DNA of 64,000 bases from NCBI GenBank assembly GCA_963920705.1, contig OY987232.1, positions 12,277,726 through 12,341,725 of the forward strand. The letters are read 5' to 3'. This stretch comes from Odiellus spinosus. Lineage: Eukaryota; Arthropoda; Arachnida; Opiliones; Phalangiidae. A program made the position numbers and the translations under genes. The stretch's first letter is position 1; each line of letters starts with the position of its first letter. Positions 8,836-17,820 of this stretch are shown here, piece after piece. The notes below the pieces were generated by a model, which was given only the letters and a program-made list of their open reading frames with translations, searched no databases and was not told the origin of the DNA.

Positions 8836-8928
8836 TCCGTCGAGCCGGATTTGAACCAGCGACCTAAGGATATCAACAGTTTTTACGCCCTCTACAGTCC
8901 TCCGCTCTACCAACTGAGCTATCGACGG
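8836..8928 (-). tRNA. tRNA-Tyr: tRNA-Tyr (GUA), copy 56
   Basis: Exact consensus mature sequence. Confidence 0.93.
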
Positions 8929-8990
8929 TTGATATAGTCATCACTTTCATAGATTAGTATGGTTGTTCCACTTTTAAAATATATTGTACT

Positions 8991-9083
8991 TCCGTCGAGC
9001 CGGATTTGAACCAGCGGCCTAAGGATATCAACAGTTTTTACGCCCTCTACAGTCCTCCGCTCTACCAACTGAGCTATCGACGG
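8991..9083 (-). tRNA. tRNA-Tyr: tRNA-Tyr (GUA), copy 57
   Basis: Only U47C differs from consensus. Confidence 0.9.
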
Positions 9084-9153
9084 TTGAATAACACACCACT
9101 TTCATAGATTAGTATGTTTGTTCCACTTTTAAAATGTTAAAATATATTGTGCT

Positions 9154-9246
9154 TCCGTCGAGCCGGATTTGAACCAGCGACCTAAGGATATCAACAGTTT
9201 TTACGCCCTCTACAATCCTCCGCTCTACCAACTGAGCTATCGACGG
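9154..9246 (-). tRNA. tRNA-Tyr: tRNA-Tyr (GUA), copy 58
   Basis: Only C32U differs from consensus. Confidence 0.87.
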
Positions 9247-9316
9247 TTGATATAGTCATCACTTTCATAGATTAGTATGATTGTTCCACTTTTAAAATGT
9301 TAAAATCTATTGTTTT

Positions 9317-9409
9317 TCCGTCGAGCCGGATTTGAACCAGCGACCTAAGGATATCAACAAGTTATACGCCCTCTACAGTCCTCCGCTCTACCAACTGAGC
9401 TATCGACGG
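9317..9409 (-). tRNA. tRNA-Tyr: tRNA-Tyr (GUA), copy 59
   Basis: Exact consensus mature sequence with a private intron change (CTTGTTGAT at the intron 3' end). Confidence 0.92.
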
Positions 9410-9471
9410 TTGATATAAACATCACTTTCATAGATTAGTATGATTGTTCCACTTTTAAAATACATTGTGCT

Positions 9472-9564
9472 TCCGTCGAGCCGGATTTGAACCAGCGACC
9501 TAAGGATATCAACAGTTTTTACGCCCTCTACAGCCCTCCGCTCTATCAACTGAGCTATCGACGG
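9472..9564 (-). tRNA. tRNA-Tyr: tRNA-Tyr (GUA), copy 60
   Basis: A31G + G19A; block partner of copy 37. Confidence 0.82.
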
Positions 9565-9634
9565 TTGAAATAGGCACCACTTTCATAGATTAGTATGATT
9601 GTTCCACTTTTAAAATGTTAAAATATATTGTGCC

Positions 9635-9727
9635 TCTGTCGAGCTGGATTTGAACCAGCGACCTAATGATATCAACAGTTTTCAGCCCCTCTACACTCCT
9701 CCGCTCTACCAACTGAGATATCGACGG
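9635..9727 (-). tRNA. tRNA-Tyr: tRNA-Tyr (GUA), copy 61, degenerate
   Basis: Block partner of copy 38 with the same acceptor, D-stem and anticodon-arm defects. Confidence 0.55.
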
Positions 9728-9797
9728 TTGAAGTAGGCACCACTTTCATAGATTAGTATGATTGTTCCACTTTTAAAATGTTAAAATCTATTGTTTT

Positions 9798-9890
9798 TCC
9801 GTCGAGCCGCATTTGAACCAGCGACCTAAGGACATCAACAGATTATGCGCCCTCTACAGTCCTCCGCTCTACCAACTGAGCTATCGACGG
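9798..9890 (-). tRNA. tRNA-Tyr: tRNA-Tyr (GUA), copy 62
   Basis: C61G breaks the closing T-stem pair and A38G lies at the intron edge; partner of copy 39. Confidence 0.7.
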
Positions 9891-9952
9891 TTGATATCGA
9901 CATCACTTTCATAGATTAGTATGATTGTTCCACTTTTAAAATATATTGTGCT

Positions 9953-10045
9953 TCCGTCGAGCCGGATATGAACCAGCGACCTGAGGATATCAACAGTTTT
10001 TACGCCCTCTACAGTCCTCCGCTCTACCAACTGAGCTACCGACGG
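9953..10045 (-). tRNA. tRNA-Tyr: tRNA-Tyr (GUA), copy 63
   Basis: A58U, U43C and A7G; partner of copy 40 without its A21U. Confidence 0.7.
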
Positions 10046-10115
10046 TTGCTATAGACATCACTTTCATAGATTAGTATGATTGTTCCACTTTTAAAATGTT
10101 AAAATCTATTGTTTT

Positions 10116-10208
10116 TCCGTCGAGCCGGATATGAACCAGCGACCTAAGGATATCAACAGACTATACGCCCTCTACAGTCCTCCGCTCTACCAACTGAGCT
10201 ATCGACGG
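10116..10208 (-). tRNA. tRNA-Tyr: tRNA-Tyr (GUA), copy 64
   Basis: A58U only; partner of copy 41. Confidence 0.78.
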
Positions 10209-10270
10209 TTGATATAGTCATCACTTTCATAGATTAGTATGATTGTTCCACTTTTAAAATATATTGTGCT

Positions 10271-10363
10271 TCCGTCGAGCCGGATTTGAACCAGCGACCT
10301 AAGGATATCAACAGCTTTTACGCCCTCTACAGCCCTCCGCTCTATCAACTGAGCTATCGACGG
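10271..10363 (-). tRNA. tRNA-Tyr: tRNA-Tyr (GUA), copy 65
   Basis: A31G + G19A; partner of copy 43 without its C61U. Confidence 0.82.
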
Positions 10364-10433
10364 TTGAAGTAGGCACCACTTTCATAGATTAGTATGATTG
10401 TTCCACTTTTAAAATGTTAAAACCAATTGTTTT

Positions 10434-10526
10434 TCCGTCGAGCCGGATTTGAACCAGCGACATAAGGATATCAACAGCTTATGCGCCCTCTACAGTCCTC
10501 CGCTCTACCAACTGAGCTATCGACGG
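10434..10526 (-). tRNA. tRNA-Tyr: tRNA-Tyr (GUA), copy 66
   Basis: Only G45U differs; partner of copy 44. Confidence 0.87.
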
Positions 10527-10588
10527 TTGATATAGTCATCACTTTCATAGATTAGTATGATTGTTCCACTTTTAAAATATATTGTGCA

Positions 10589-10681
10589 TCCGTCGAGCCG
10601 GATTTGAACCAGCGACCTAAGAATATCAACAGCTTTTACGCCCTCTACAGTCCTCCGCTCTACCAACTGAGCTATCGACGG
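10589..10681 (-). tRNA. tRNA-Tyr: tRNA-Tyr (GUA), copy 67
   Basis: Only C40U (G-U pair); partner of copy 45 but with the full 20-nt intron, so the 9-nt loss came after the block duplication. Confidence 0.87.
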
Positions 10682-10743
10682 TTGATATAGACATCACTTT
10701 CATAGATTAGTATGATTGTTCCACTTTTAAAATCTATTGTTTT

Positions 10744-10836
10744 TCCGTCGAGCCGAATTTGAACCAGCGACCTAAGGATATCAACAGATTATGCGCCCTC
10801 TACAGTCCTCCGCTCTACCAACTGAGCTATCGACGG
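10744..10836 (-). tRNA. tRNA-Tyr: tRNA-Tyr (GUA), copy 68
   Basis: Only C61U, which weakens the invariant G53-C61 pair. Confidence 0.82.
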
Positions 10837-10898
10837 TTGAAATAGACATCACTTTCATAGATTAGTATGATTGTTCCACTTTTAAAATCTATTGTTTT

Positions 10899-10991
10899 TC
10901 CGTCGAGCCGGATTTGAACCAGCGACCTAAGGATATCAACAGATTATACGCCCTCTACAGTCCTCCGCTCTACCAACTGAGCTATCGACGG
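10899..10991 (-). tRNA. tRNA-Tyr: tRNA-Tyr (GUA), copy 69
   Basis: Exact consensus mature sequence. Confidence 0.93.
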
Positions 10992-11053
10992 TTGATATAG
11001 ACATCACTTTCATAGATTAGTATTATTGTTCCACTTTTAAAATATATCGTGCT

Positions 11054-11146
11054 TCCGTCGAGCCGGATTTGAACCAGCGACCTAAGGATATCAACAGATT
11101 ATACGCCCTCTACAGTCCTCCGCTCTACCAACTGAGCTATCGACGG
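11054..11146 (-). tRNA. tRNA-Tyr: tRNA-Tyr (GUA), copy 70
   Basis: Exact consensus; first of four 155-bp units sharing private spacer changes, a very recent local expansion. Confidence 0.93.
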
Positions 11147-11208
11147 TTGATATAGACATCACTTTCATAGATTAGTATTATTGTTCCACTTTTAAAATAT
11201 ATCGTGCT

Positions 11209-11301
11209 TCCGTCGAGCCGGATTTGAACCAGCGACCTAAGGATATCAACAGATTATACGCCCTCTACAGTCCTCCGCTCTACCAACTGAGCTATCGACG
11301 G
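11209..11301 (-). tRNA. tRNA-Tyr: tRNA-Tyr (GUA), copy 71
   Basis: Exact consensus; unit identical to copy 70. Confidence 0.93.
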
Positions 11302-11363
11302 TTGATATAGACATCACTTTCATAGATTAGTATTATTGTTCCACTTTTAAAATATATCGTGCT

Positions 11364-11456
11364 TCCGTCGAGCCGGATTTGAACCAGTGACCTAAGGATA
11401 TCAACAGTTTTTACGCCCTCTACAATCCTCCGCTCTACCAACTGAGCTATCGACGG
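11364..11456 (-). tRNA. tRNA-Tyr: tRNA-Tyr (GUA), copy 72
   Basis: G49A unpairs the first T-stem position; C32U. Confidence 0.78.
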
Positions 11457-11518
11457 TTGATATAGACATCACTTTCATAGATTAGTATTATTATTCCACT
11501 TTTAAAATATATCGTGCT

Positions 11519-11611
11519 TCCGTCGAGCCGGATTTGAACCAGTGACCTAAGGATATCAACAGTTTTTACGCCCTCTACAGTCCTCCGCTCTACCAACTGC
11601 GCTATCGACGG
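11519..11611 (-). tRNA. tRNA-Tyr: tRNA-Tyr (GUA), copy 73
   Basis: G49A, and U12G in the D stem and A box. Confidence 0.72.
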
Positions 11612-11681
11612 TTGAATTACACACCACTTTCATAGATTAGTATGTTTGTTCCACTTTTAAAATGTTAAAATATATTATGCA

Positions 11682-11774
11682 TCCGTCGAGCCGGATTTGA
11701 ACCAGCGACCTAAGAATATCAACAGTTTTTACGCCCAATACAGTCCTCCGCTCTACCAACTGAGCTATCGACGG
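11682..11774 (-). tRNA. tRNA-Tyr: tRNA-Tyr (GUA), copy 74
   Basis: C40U, G37U and a changed first intron base, so splicing and decoding may be affected. Confidence 0.7.
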
Positions 11775-11844
11775 ATGAAATACACAGCACTTTCATAGAT
11801 TAGTATGTTTGTTCCACTTTAAAAATGTTAAAATATATTGTGCT

Positions 11845-11937
11845 TCCGTCGAGCCGGATTTGAACCAGCGACCTAAGGATATTAACAGCTTTTACGCCCT
11901 CTACAATCCTCCGCTCTACCAACTGAGCTATCGACGG
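11845..11937 (-). tRNA. tRNA-Tyr: tRNA-Tyr (GUA), copy 75
   Basis: C32U plus one intron change. Confidence 0.83.
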
Positions 11938-12007
11938 TAGAAATTGACACCACTTTCATAGATTAGGATGATTGTTCCACTTTTAAAATGTTAAAATCTA
12001 TGGTTTC

Positions 12008-12091
12008 TCCGTCTAGCCGGATTTGAACCAGCGACCTAAGGATATCAACAGCTTCTACAGTCCTCCGCTCTACCAACTGAGCTATCGACAG
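12008..12091 (-). tRNA. tRNA-Tyr: tRNA-Tyr (GUA), copy 76, 11-nt intron
   Basis: A second 9-nt intron loss keeps G37 here. C67A gives a G-A mismatch and C2U a U-G pair in the acceptor stem. Confidence 0.62.
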
Positions 12092-12171
12092 TTGATATAG
12101 ACACCACTTTCATAGATTAGTATGATTGTTCCACTTTTAAATTGTTGAAGCATATTGTGCTTCCGTAGAGC

Positions 12172-12264
12172 CGGATTTGAACCAGCGACCTAAGGATATC
12201 AACAGTTTATAGGCCCTCTACAGTCCTCCGCTCTACCGACTGAGCTATCGACGGTTGAGACTTC
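12172..12264 (-). tRNA. tRNA-Tyr: tRNA-Tyr (GUA), copy 77
   Basis: G68U breaks an acceptor pair; U17C in the D loop. Confidence 0.68.
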
Positions 12265-12321
12265 GCTTTCATATATTAGTATGATTGTTCCACTTTTAAA
12301 ATGTTAAAAATCTATAGTTTC

Positions 12322-12414
12322 TCCGTCGAGCCGGATTAGAACCAGCGACCTAAGGATATCAACATCTTTTACGCCCTCTACAGTCCTCCGCTCTACCAAC
12401 TGAGCTATCGACGG
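12322..12414 (-). tRNA. tRNA-Tyr: tRNA-Tyr (GUA), copy 78, edge of array
   Basis: A57U in the T loop is the only mature change. The sequence upstream of its 5' end is unrelated to the spacer, so this unit marks the array boundary. Confidence 0.8.
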
Positions 12415-12914
12415 CAAAGTACAACCGTTTTTCCGCTTTTGAAATGTTTAAAATATCATTTTCCCGTTTATGTTTCTAAATTTCAAATTCATCAATAATA
12501 ACTTGCCAGTAGAGTTTTGTTTCCCTTTAAATTCGGGATGATGATTATTTTAGGCCTTGCACTTGGCTTTGCCGTTAGGATGGGCGATGCATGGGGGATA
12601 GCTTGTTAAAGGATGCTGGCGTTAATGATCTCTAGAAACGGTGCGAAGTTTGAAGTTAACGCGAAGAGAGATAGATATGGTGGTATGCTGAGAGAAAGAA
12701 TGGAATTCAAGGCCCTCCCACTTCGTTCTTCTCGTTTGTCTTTTAAAGACATAGTACCACTAGTTTTAGACTTTATATTAATTGTTATTCTTTGTAATTA
12801 CTAAAAGAACCTGCGAGGAAAACCTGAAAGTGACTAAGCCTTGGCTTCTTTCTTAGACTCGGCAGACGTTTGATTTGTTTTTTCTCACTAAATTCAGCTT
12901 ATCCTATTTCCCTG
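12415..12914. other. Array flank, nothing recognised
   Basis: There is no repeat of the array spacer and no supportable gene. A 63-codon open frame at 12613-12804 has no recognisable motif. Confidence 0.6.
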
Positions 12915-13045
12915 GTTAAGTTTCAAATTTATTTCTAGATTAATATTTGTTCGCAAAAATTTTTATATGATGGATTAAGCCAATTTTAAAGACAAAGAAA
13001 CGATGAAAAAAAATGTATTTAGGTTGCATCCTCCCTATAAGAGAA
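12915..13045. mobile_element. Family C remnant (right arm)
   Basis: The stretch from TTTCAAATTTATTTCTAG to GGTTGCATCCTCCCT follows, with decay, the right arm of the TTAA palindrome at 48029-48462. No left arm is seen nearby. Confidence 0.6.
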
Positions 13046-13103
13046 AAATTTCAAACTTTTGTTTCATGAAACACAAAACCAATCTTATAGTATGCTTGTT
13101 CAT

Positions 13104-13419
13104 CAAGAATCCATTCAGGTTCCATAAGAATATGGGAGCATAGCTTTAGCCTCTGGTACCATCCTCCCAAACTTTGTAACAAAAGTTCGTCCGCAATTTT
13201 CGCAACATTTGTACGCTTAGATCTTTTTTCAGTCGGCTCCATTTTTATTACCCAAAATATTATGTCAAGGTCGTTAGTGGCGCGGGTTATTAATAGATGT
13301 CAGGAGCGATTTACTTGAAAAATCGATTCGAAGCGGATGAACTTTTGCTACAAAGTTTGGGAGGATGGTTATTGAATCGCGGCCCTCCCTTATTCTTATG
13401 GAACCTGAATGAATTCTTG
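13104..13419. mobile_element. Family A palindromic MITE, copy A1
   Basis: Ends are CAAGAATCCATTCAGG and its inverse. Outer inverted repeats of about 35 bp, a non-matching stretch of about 19 bp, then inner inverted repeats of about 35 bp (CATCCTCCCAAACTTTG). No target duplication is visible at this copy. Confidence 0.85.
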
Positions 13420-13716
13420 GCTAAAGTGATACAATCCCTTCATCCAGCTTTCATATATCTGGCTGGTTTTCTCTGGTGGTGTTGAGGGAATTGTTACACA
13501 CGTGAGAAATCAACTACGCCACCTTCATGTGTTGGGAGAAATGCACCTGCTTCACGATTGATAATGAAGCTAGCCAAGTCTGGCCTGCCAATGCCAGAAA
13601 TACTCCTCCCCTTAACTACCACCCATTCCTACTATACCTAGTTGCGTAGCTTCCAGAGCCTGGAGGTGTAAATGCATTATTCCAAGCCGGAGATAGATGG
13701 CCACGTCTTTGTGGTA

Positions 13717-14819
13717 CAGGGTGTTTTAAAAACATATGGCTTAAGATACGTAATTAGCTTTCAAACTAACTTTATGTATAAGTTTACATTCTTGGAAAGG
13801 GTTTATATTTCTTTGAGTTACTCGAGTTTCTAATGGGAATTTTGGTTCATGCTAAGGTTGTATTTGTAGTATTCAAGAAGGTTGTCCAAATTATTCTCTA
13901 ATTATCTCTAAATGATTGTAAGATCGGCTAATTATCCAAAATTATCTCTAAATGCTTGTAAGATCCTCAAATTATCTCTAAATATCACAAAATTGCTTGT
14001 AAGATCCTCTAATTATCTCTAAATGGCTGGAAGATCTTCTAATTATCTCTAAATGGTTGTAAGGTCCTCTAATTATCTCTAAATGATTGTAAGGTCCTCT
14101 AATTATCTCTAAATGATTGTAAGGTCCTCTAATTATCTCGAAATGGTTGTAAGATCCTCTAATTATCTCGAAATGGTTGTAAGATCCTCTAATTATCTCG
14201 AAATGGTTGTAAGATCCTCTAATTATCTCGAAATGGTTGTAAGATCCTCTAATTATCTCGAAATGTTTGTAAGATCCTCTAATTATCTCTAAATGGTTGT
14301 AAGATCCTCTAATTATCTCTAACTGGTTGTAAGGTCCTCTAATTATCTCTAAATGGTTGTAAGATCCTCTAATTATCTCTAAATGGTTGTAAGATCCTCT
14401 GATTATCTCTGAATGGTTGTAAGATCCACTAATTATCTCTGAATGGTTGTAAGATCCACTAATTATCTCCAAATGGTTGTAAGATCGTCTAATTATCTCC
14501 AAATGGTTGTAAGAATAGATCCTCTAATCATCTCCAAATGGTTGTAAGATCCTCTTATTATCGCTAAATGATTGTAAGATCCTCCAATTATCTCCAAATG
14601 GTTGTAAGATATTCTAATTATCTCCAAATGGTTGTAAGATCCTCTAATTATCTCCAAATGGCTGTAATATCCTCTTATTATCTCTAAATAATTGTAAGAT
14701 CCTCCAATTATCTCTAAATGACTGTAAGATCCTCTAATTAACTCCAAATGGTTGTAAGATCCTCTAATTATCTCTAAATGGCTATCCGATTCCAAGCACT
14801 AAAAATTAGTAACACCCTG
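13717..14819. mobile_element. TIR element carrying a 30-bp minisatellite
   Basis: It is bounded by CAGGGTGTT and its inverse AACACCCTG, with TA directly outside the left end as for Tc1/mariner-like elements; the right flank does not show TA. No transposase is encoded. Most of the inside is the 30-bp tandem repeat. Confidence 0.5.
13890..14785. repeat. 30-bp minisatellite, about 29 units
   Basis: The unit is close to AATTATCTCTAAATGGTTGT plus AAGATCCTCT. Because 30 is a multiple of three, long open frames appear on the minus strand with a ten-residue period; these are by-products, not a gene. Confidence 0.92.
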
Positions 14820-15239
14820 TGTATTTGCGAGATTGGGCGGGCGAGGCAAAGCAGTCAATAACGAGCTCCATCGAGTGTGAGTGAGAGAGAGAAGCTAACA
14901 ACAATCGACAATGCGGAGAAGGCAACTTGAAGGGGAAAAATTTCCTTGTATTAACACGTTTCTCCATTCAAGCGCGGGAACCTCACATCGGGAAGTTCCC
15001 GACTGCGAGGTGGACGGATGGACATTCGAATTTTTGTATATTAGTTGTTGAACATAATAGAATAGTGAAGGGAAACGGGGGAGAAGAGGGTTCCGCTTTC
15101 GTGCGCCGTCTTTTCAAAAGAGGATCCTACAAAGATAAAATGAAACCTAATACGTAATACCAGACAAAGATAATAGAAGAAGGGAGACATTGTGGAATTC
15201 ATAATGATTTAGTTGTGTAACCAACTGAAGAAGATACAA
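14820..15239. other. Intergenic, nothing recognised
   Basis: No repeat family or gene is recognised. An open frame at 14927-15157 has no motif. Confidence 0.5.
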
Positions 15240-15510
15240 AAAATGACAATTTAAAATATTTTTCTTATATTTTAGACTAATTCTGGAAATGTGAATCTTT
15301 TTATCCATCGTTATACGTTTGAATACGAGTAATTTGTTCGTAGATAAAGCGGCAATCGCTTATCTTCGGGTAAACCTTATACATTTTTTACAATTATACG
15401 AATATTCAAATTTAGTTACAATTTTATCCGAAAATAAAATATCTGAAAATATACGAATAACAGAAGATAATGGATATCCGATTCTAAGCTCTAAATATGA
15501 TTGGTCCGAA
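15240..15510. mobile_element. Family J repeat fragment
   Basis: It matches 28710-28965 and ends GATTCTAAGCTCTAA, close to the J terminus at 20852-20865. Confidence 0.65.
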
Positions 15511-15554
15511 TCTACATTTTCTTTTATTCAAATTATACCAAACTTTAGAAATTA

Positions 15555-15660
15555 ATTTAAACACCAAAAACGTGTTTGAAAATTGATATGGTGATTCCGA
15601 AAATTAATTCAAAAGCTCTTCCGTTTTTAGCTCCAAGTTTCCATTTAAACATTTTTTTTC
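15555..15660. repeat. Dispersed repeat K
   Basis: The AACACCAAAAACGTGT to TTTTTAGCTCCAAG segment recurs at 60145-60262 and, shorter, near 34990. Confidence 0.6.
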
Positions 15661-15961
15661 ACAGCCACAAAAACCTTTAATTTCCTTCTTAAACCGCCCA
15701 AATTTGTGGAGATGGGGGAGTGGCTAATTCCTGATAGATTAAAAATAGATTAACATAAAAAATCTGTCTCAATATCGTGAGAAAAACTAAGCAGTATCTT
15801 TTGGACTTTTGTATTTTTTTTTTTTTTTTTGAACCCAACAACAATGCCGGTTAATGATCAAAAACAAGTTGTCGTTCTAAATACTTTATCAGTTCAAGAA
15901 TTAAAAAAAAAATACGGGAAAATGCTTTGTTTGAAAATACATTTTTTGAGGAAAATGTTTT
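15661..15961. other. AT-rich intergenic stretch
   Basis: Only a poly-T tract near 15814 stands out. Confidence 0.5.
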
Positions 15962-16660
15962 CAAATGTCTATCACTTTATACCATAAAAGTAAACAACTA
16001 TCAGCAAAGGTCCAGGTAAATGTATCGGCAGATTCTGATTCTAGACACTCTAGCGGCCGCAGTCGCCGTGTAAATTATGAAAAAGGAAGCGCTACTCTGC
16101 GGAGAAATTCCGGAGTTAGGGCAGACAATATAGTCAAGGGTGGCCCGCCTAAATTCCGTCCCTCTCTCATGACTCAAAATATCGAGGAAGAGTCCAACTT
16201 ACTCGAGCCAGACAGGGGTGATGACTTTTTTTCGCTATTTTTTAAGTAATGGGCTATGACATAAAACTGGACCTTTGTTTATAGTATTAACAAGAATTCA
16301 TTCAGGTTCCATAAGAGTATGGGAGGGCCGCGATTCAATAACCATCCTCCCAAACTTTGTAGCAAAAGTTCGTCCGCTTCGAATCGATTTTTCAAGTAAA
16401 TCGCTCCTGACATCTATTATTAACCCGCGCCACTAACGACCTTGACATAATATTTTGAGTAATAAAAATGGAGCCGACCGAAAAAAGATCTAAGCGTACA
16501 AATGTTGCGAAAATTGCGGACGAACTTTTGTTACAAAGTTTGGGAGGATGGTACCAGAGGCTAAAGCTATGCTCCCATATTCTTATGGAACCTGAATGGA
16601 TTCTTGGTATTAAGCTACGGGGCGTTGTTTACTTTTATGTTTTAAAGTAATAGACTTTTG
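15962..16660. mobile_element. Family G palindromic-end element, copy G1
   Basis: Terminal inverted repeats of about 33 bp (TCTATCACTTT...AAAAGTAAAC) enclose a body seen again at 24108-25130 and 56293-57372. The body contains a 94-codon open frame (15965-16249) whose Ser/Arg-rich core is preserved in the other copies, possibly transposase remains; I cannot assign it. Element A2 is inserted inside. Confidence 0.75.
16291..16606. mobile_element. Family A MITE, copy A2, inside G1
   Basis: Full-length copy in the opposite orientation to A1. It is flanked by a perfect 7-bp duplication GTATTAA (16284-16290 and 16607-16613). Confidence 0.92.
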
Positions 16661-17184
16661 TTGTTGTTTATTTGGACCAGGAAATCGCCTGAATTTAAAC
16701 TTTGGGTTCAACTGGCAACCCTCAAAGTTTAAGGGTTGACGCAGACAACCATACAGTCGTTTCTAGGTGAAAAGGTTGGTCGGCGACTTTCCAAGGTTGC
16801 CCCCTCTCCCAATATCACCTTCTGACTCTATGTAATGTTGGTTCTGATATATATCCTATTGTCAGCTCTATAGATTTTGTTCAGTAAGGCTCCGGGCGCC
16901 TTAGGAAGCTTTCGGGCAAGCATAATACACCGAGATTAAGACTTTATAATAATTATAATGGACGAGGCTACTGATCTTAAAAGACTGTTTGTTTCCACCT
17001 ATAAAAATAAAGGCATATTGTCACTTGAATTTGGGTTAACCAAAATCTGAATATTTCCCATCTTTTTGCACAATTCAGAAATATTTTCCGAATGTTTTAA
17101 TAGGTATACAAATCTTATTTTTAATGGTAGAATCGTTGCGTCACCCGTCTCTTTTCACTTTTCCCCGGAGGGACATATCTCTAA
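16661..17184. other. Intergenic, nothing recognised
   Basis: No coding or repeat signal found. Confidence 0.5.
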
Positions 17185-17820
17185 CAAGGTTCGTACACGA
17201 CTTGTATAACCTGGAAAATCAGGGAATTTGAAATTGGCCTAAATGGTTTGGGAAAAGTCAGGGAATTCGAAAATTGTCCCCCAAAAGGTTAGGAAAAGTC
17301 ACGATATTTTAATATTGCCCCCGAAAGGTCAAGTAATTTTAAAATTGCCCCAGAAGGTCAGGGAATTTGGAAATTGACCCAAAAGGTCAAGGAAAGGTCA
17401 GGGAATTTGGAAATTGGCCCAAAACGGTCAGGAGAAAGTCAAGGAATTTGGAAAGTGACCCAAAAGGTCAGGGAAAAGTCAGGGAATTTGGAAATTGGCC
17501 CAAAACGGTCAGGGGAAAGTCTAGGAATTGGAAATTGACCCAAAAGGTCAGGGAAAAGTCAGGGAATTTGGAAATTGGCCCAAAAGGGCACAGAAATTAA
17601 ATGTTTTGGTGCGTGTCAAGGAACAGTTTATGATTGGTTGACCAATTAATTGTTACGTAATTATTTTAAATTGAAAATATTTGCATAAAGATTAAATTTG
17701 TTTCTCAAATTCTGAGAGTTCGCCAAGAGTTCGCTCGAAAGAATAAATTAAATAGAAAATTGATCAGGGAAACCTGGAAAAGTCAGTGAAATTCATTTCT
17801 AAGATTGTGTACGAACCCTG
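17185..17820. mobile_element. Family F hAT-like element with minisatellite, copy F1
   Basis: Ends are CAAGGTTCGTACAC and GTGTACGAACCCTG, the CAGGG...CCCTG-type termini common in hAT elements. The left half is degenerate tandem copies of a unit near AAAGTCAGGGAATTTGGAAA (17260-17590). The right half is a unique AT-rich segment shared with F2 and F3. Confidence 0.7.

Larger units (their letters stand above)
5615..10840. repeat. Second higher-order duplication, period about 3635 then 3480 bp
   Basis: Copies 36-46 (5682-7347) match copies 59-68 (9317-10836) in order and in diagnostic variants such as the G71A/G10U and U43C/A7G genes. The offset is 3635 bp up to copy 41/64 and 3480 bp after it, because the GAA-anticodon unit at 6636 has no partner. 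This block is more diverged than the first duplication, so it is older. Confidence 0.8.
1..12414 (-). repeat. Tandem array of tRNA-Tyr(GUA) genes
   Basis: The whole interval is a head-to-tail array with one tRNA gene per unit, all transcribed on the minus strand. Units are 155 or 163 bp: a 93-bp intron-containing tRNA gene and a 62- or 70-bp spacer. The gene reads CCGTCGATAGCTCAGTTGG at its 5' end (A box TAGCTCAGTTGG), anticodon loop CTGTAGA interrupted after G37, and B box GGTTCAAATCC, closing with TCGACGG and discriminator A73. C1-G72 plus A73 are the known eukaryotic TyrRS identity elements. About 13-18 nt downstream every unit has an oligo-T run suited to RNA polymerase III termination. 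The array is cut by the left edge, so its full length is unknown, and ends cleanly at the last acceptor stem on the right. Confidence 0.96.

Noticed and set aside
1-12414. CRISPR-like array (regular repeats and spacers)
   Set aside because: The conserved 93-bp part folds as a tRNA and the spacers are themselves conserved; the DNA is eukaryotic.
1-12414. tRNA-derived SINE cluster
   Set aside because: No tRNA-unrelated tail, poly-A or target duplications; units are strictly tandem and in one orientation, and keep full acceptor stems and introns.
13104-13419. Bidirectional promoter or gene pair in family A
   Set aside because: Twelve dispersed palindromic copies with target duplications show it is a transposon.
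13978-14795. Long minus-strand open frames with a ten-residue period
   Set aside because: They are by-products of a 30-bp minisatellite whose unit is divisible by three.
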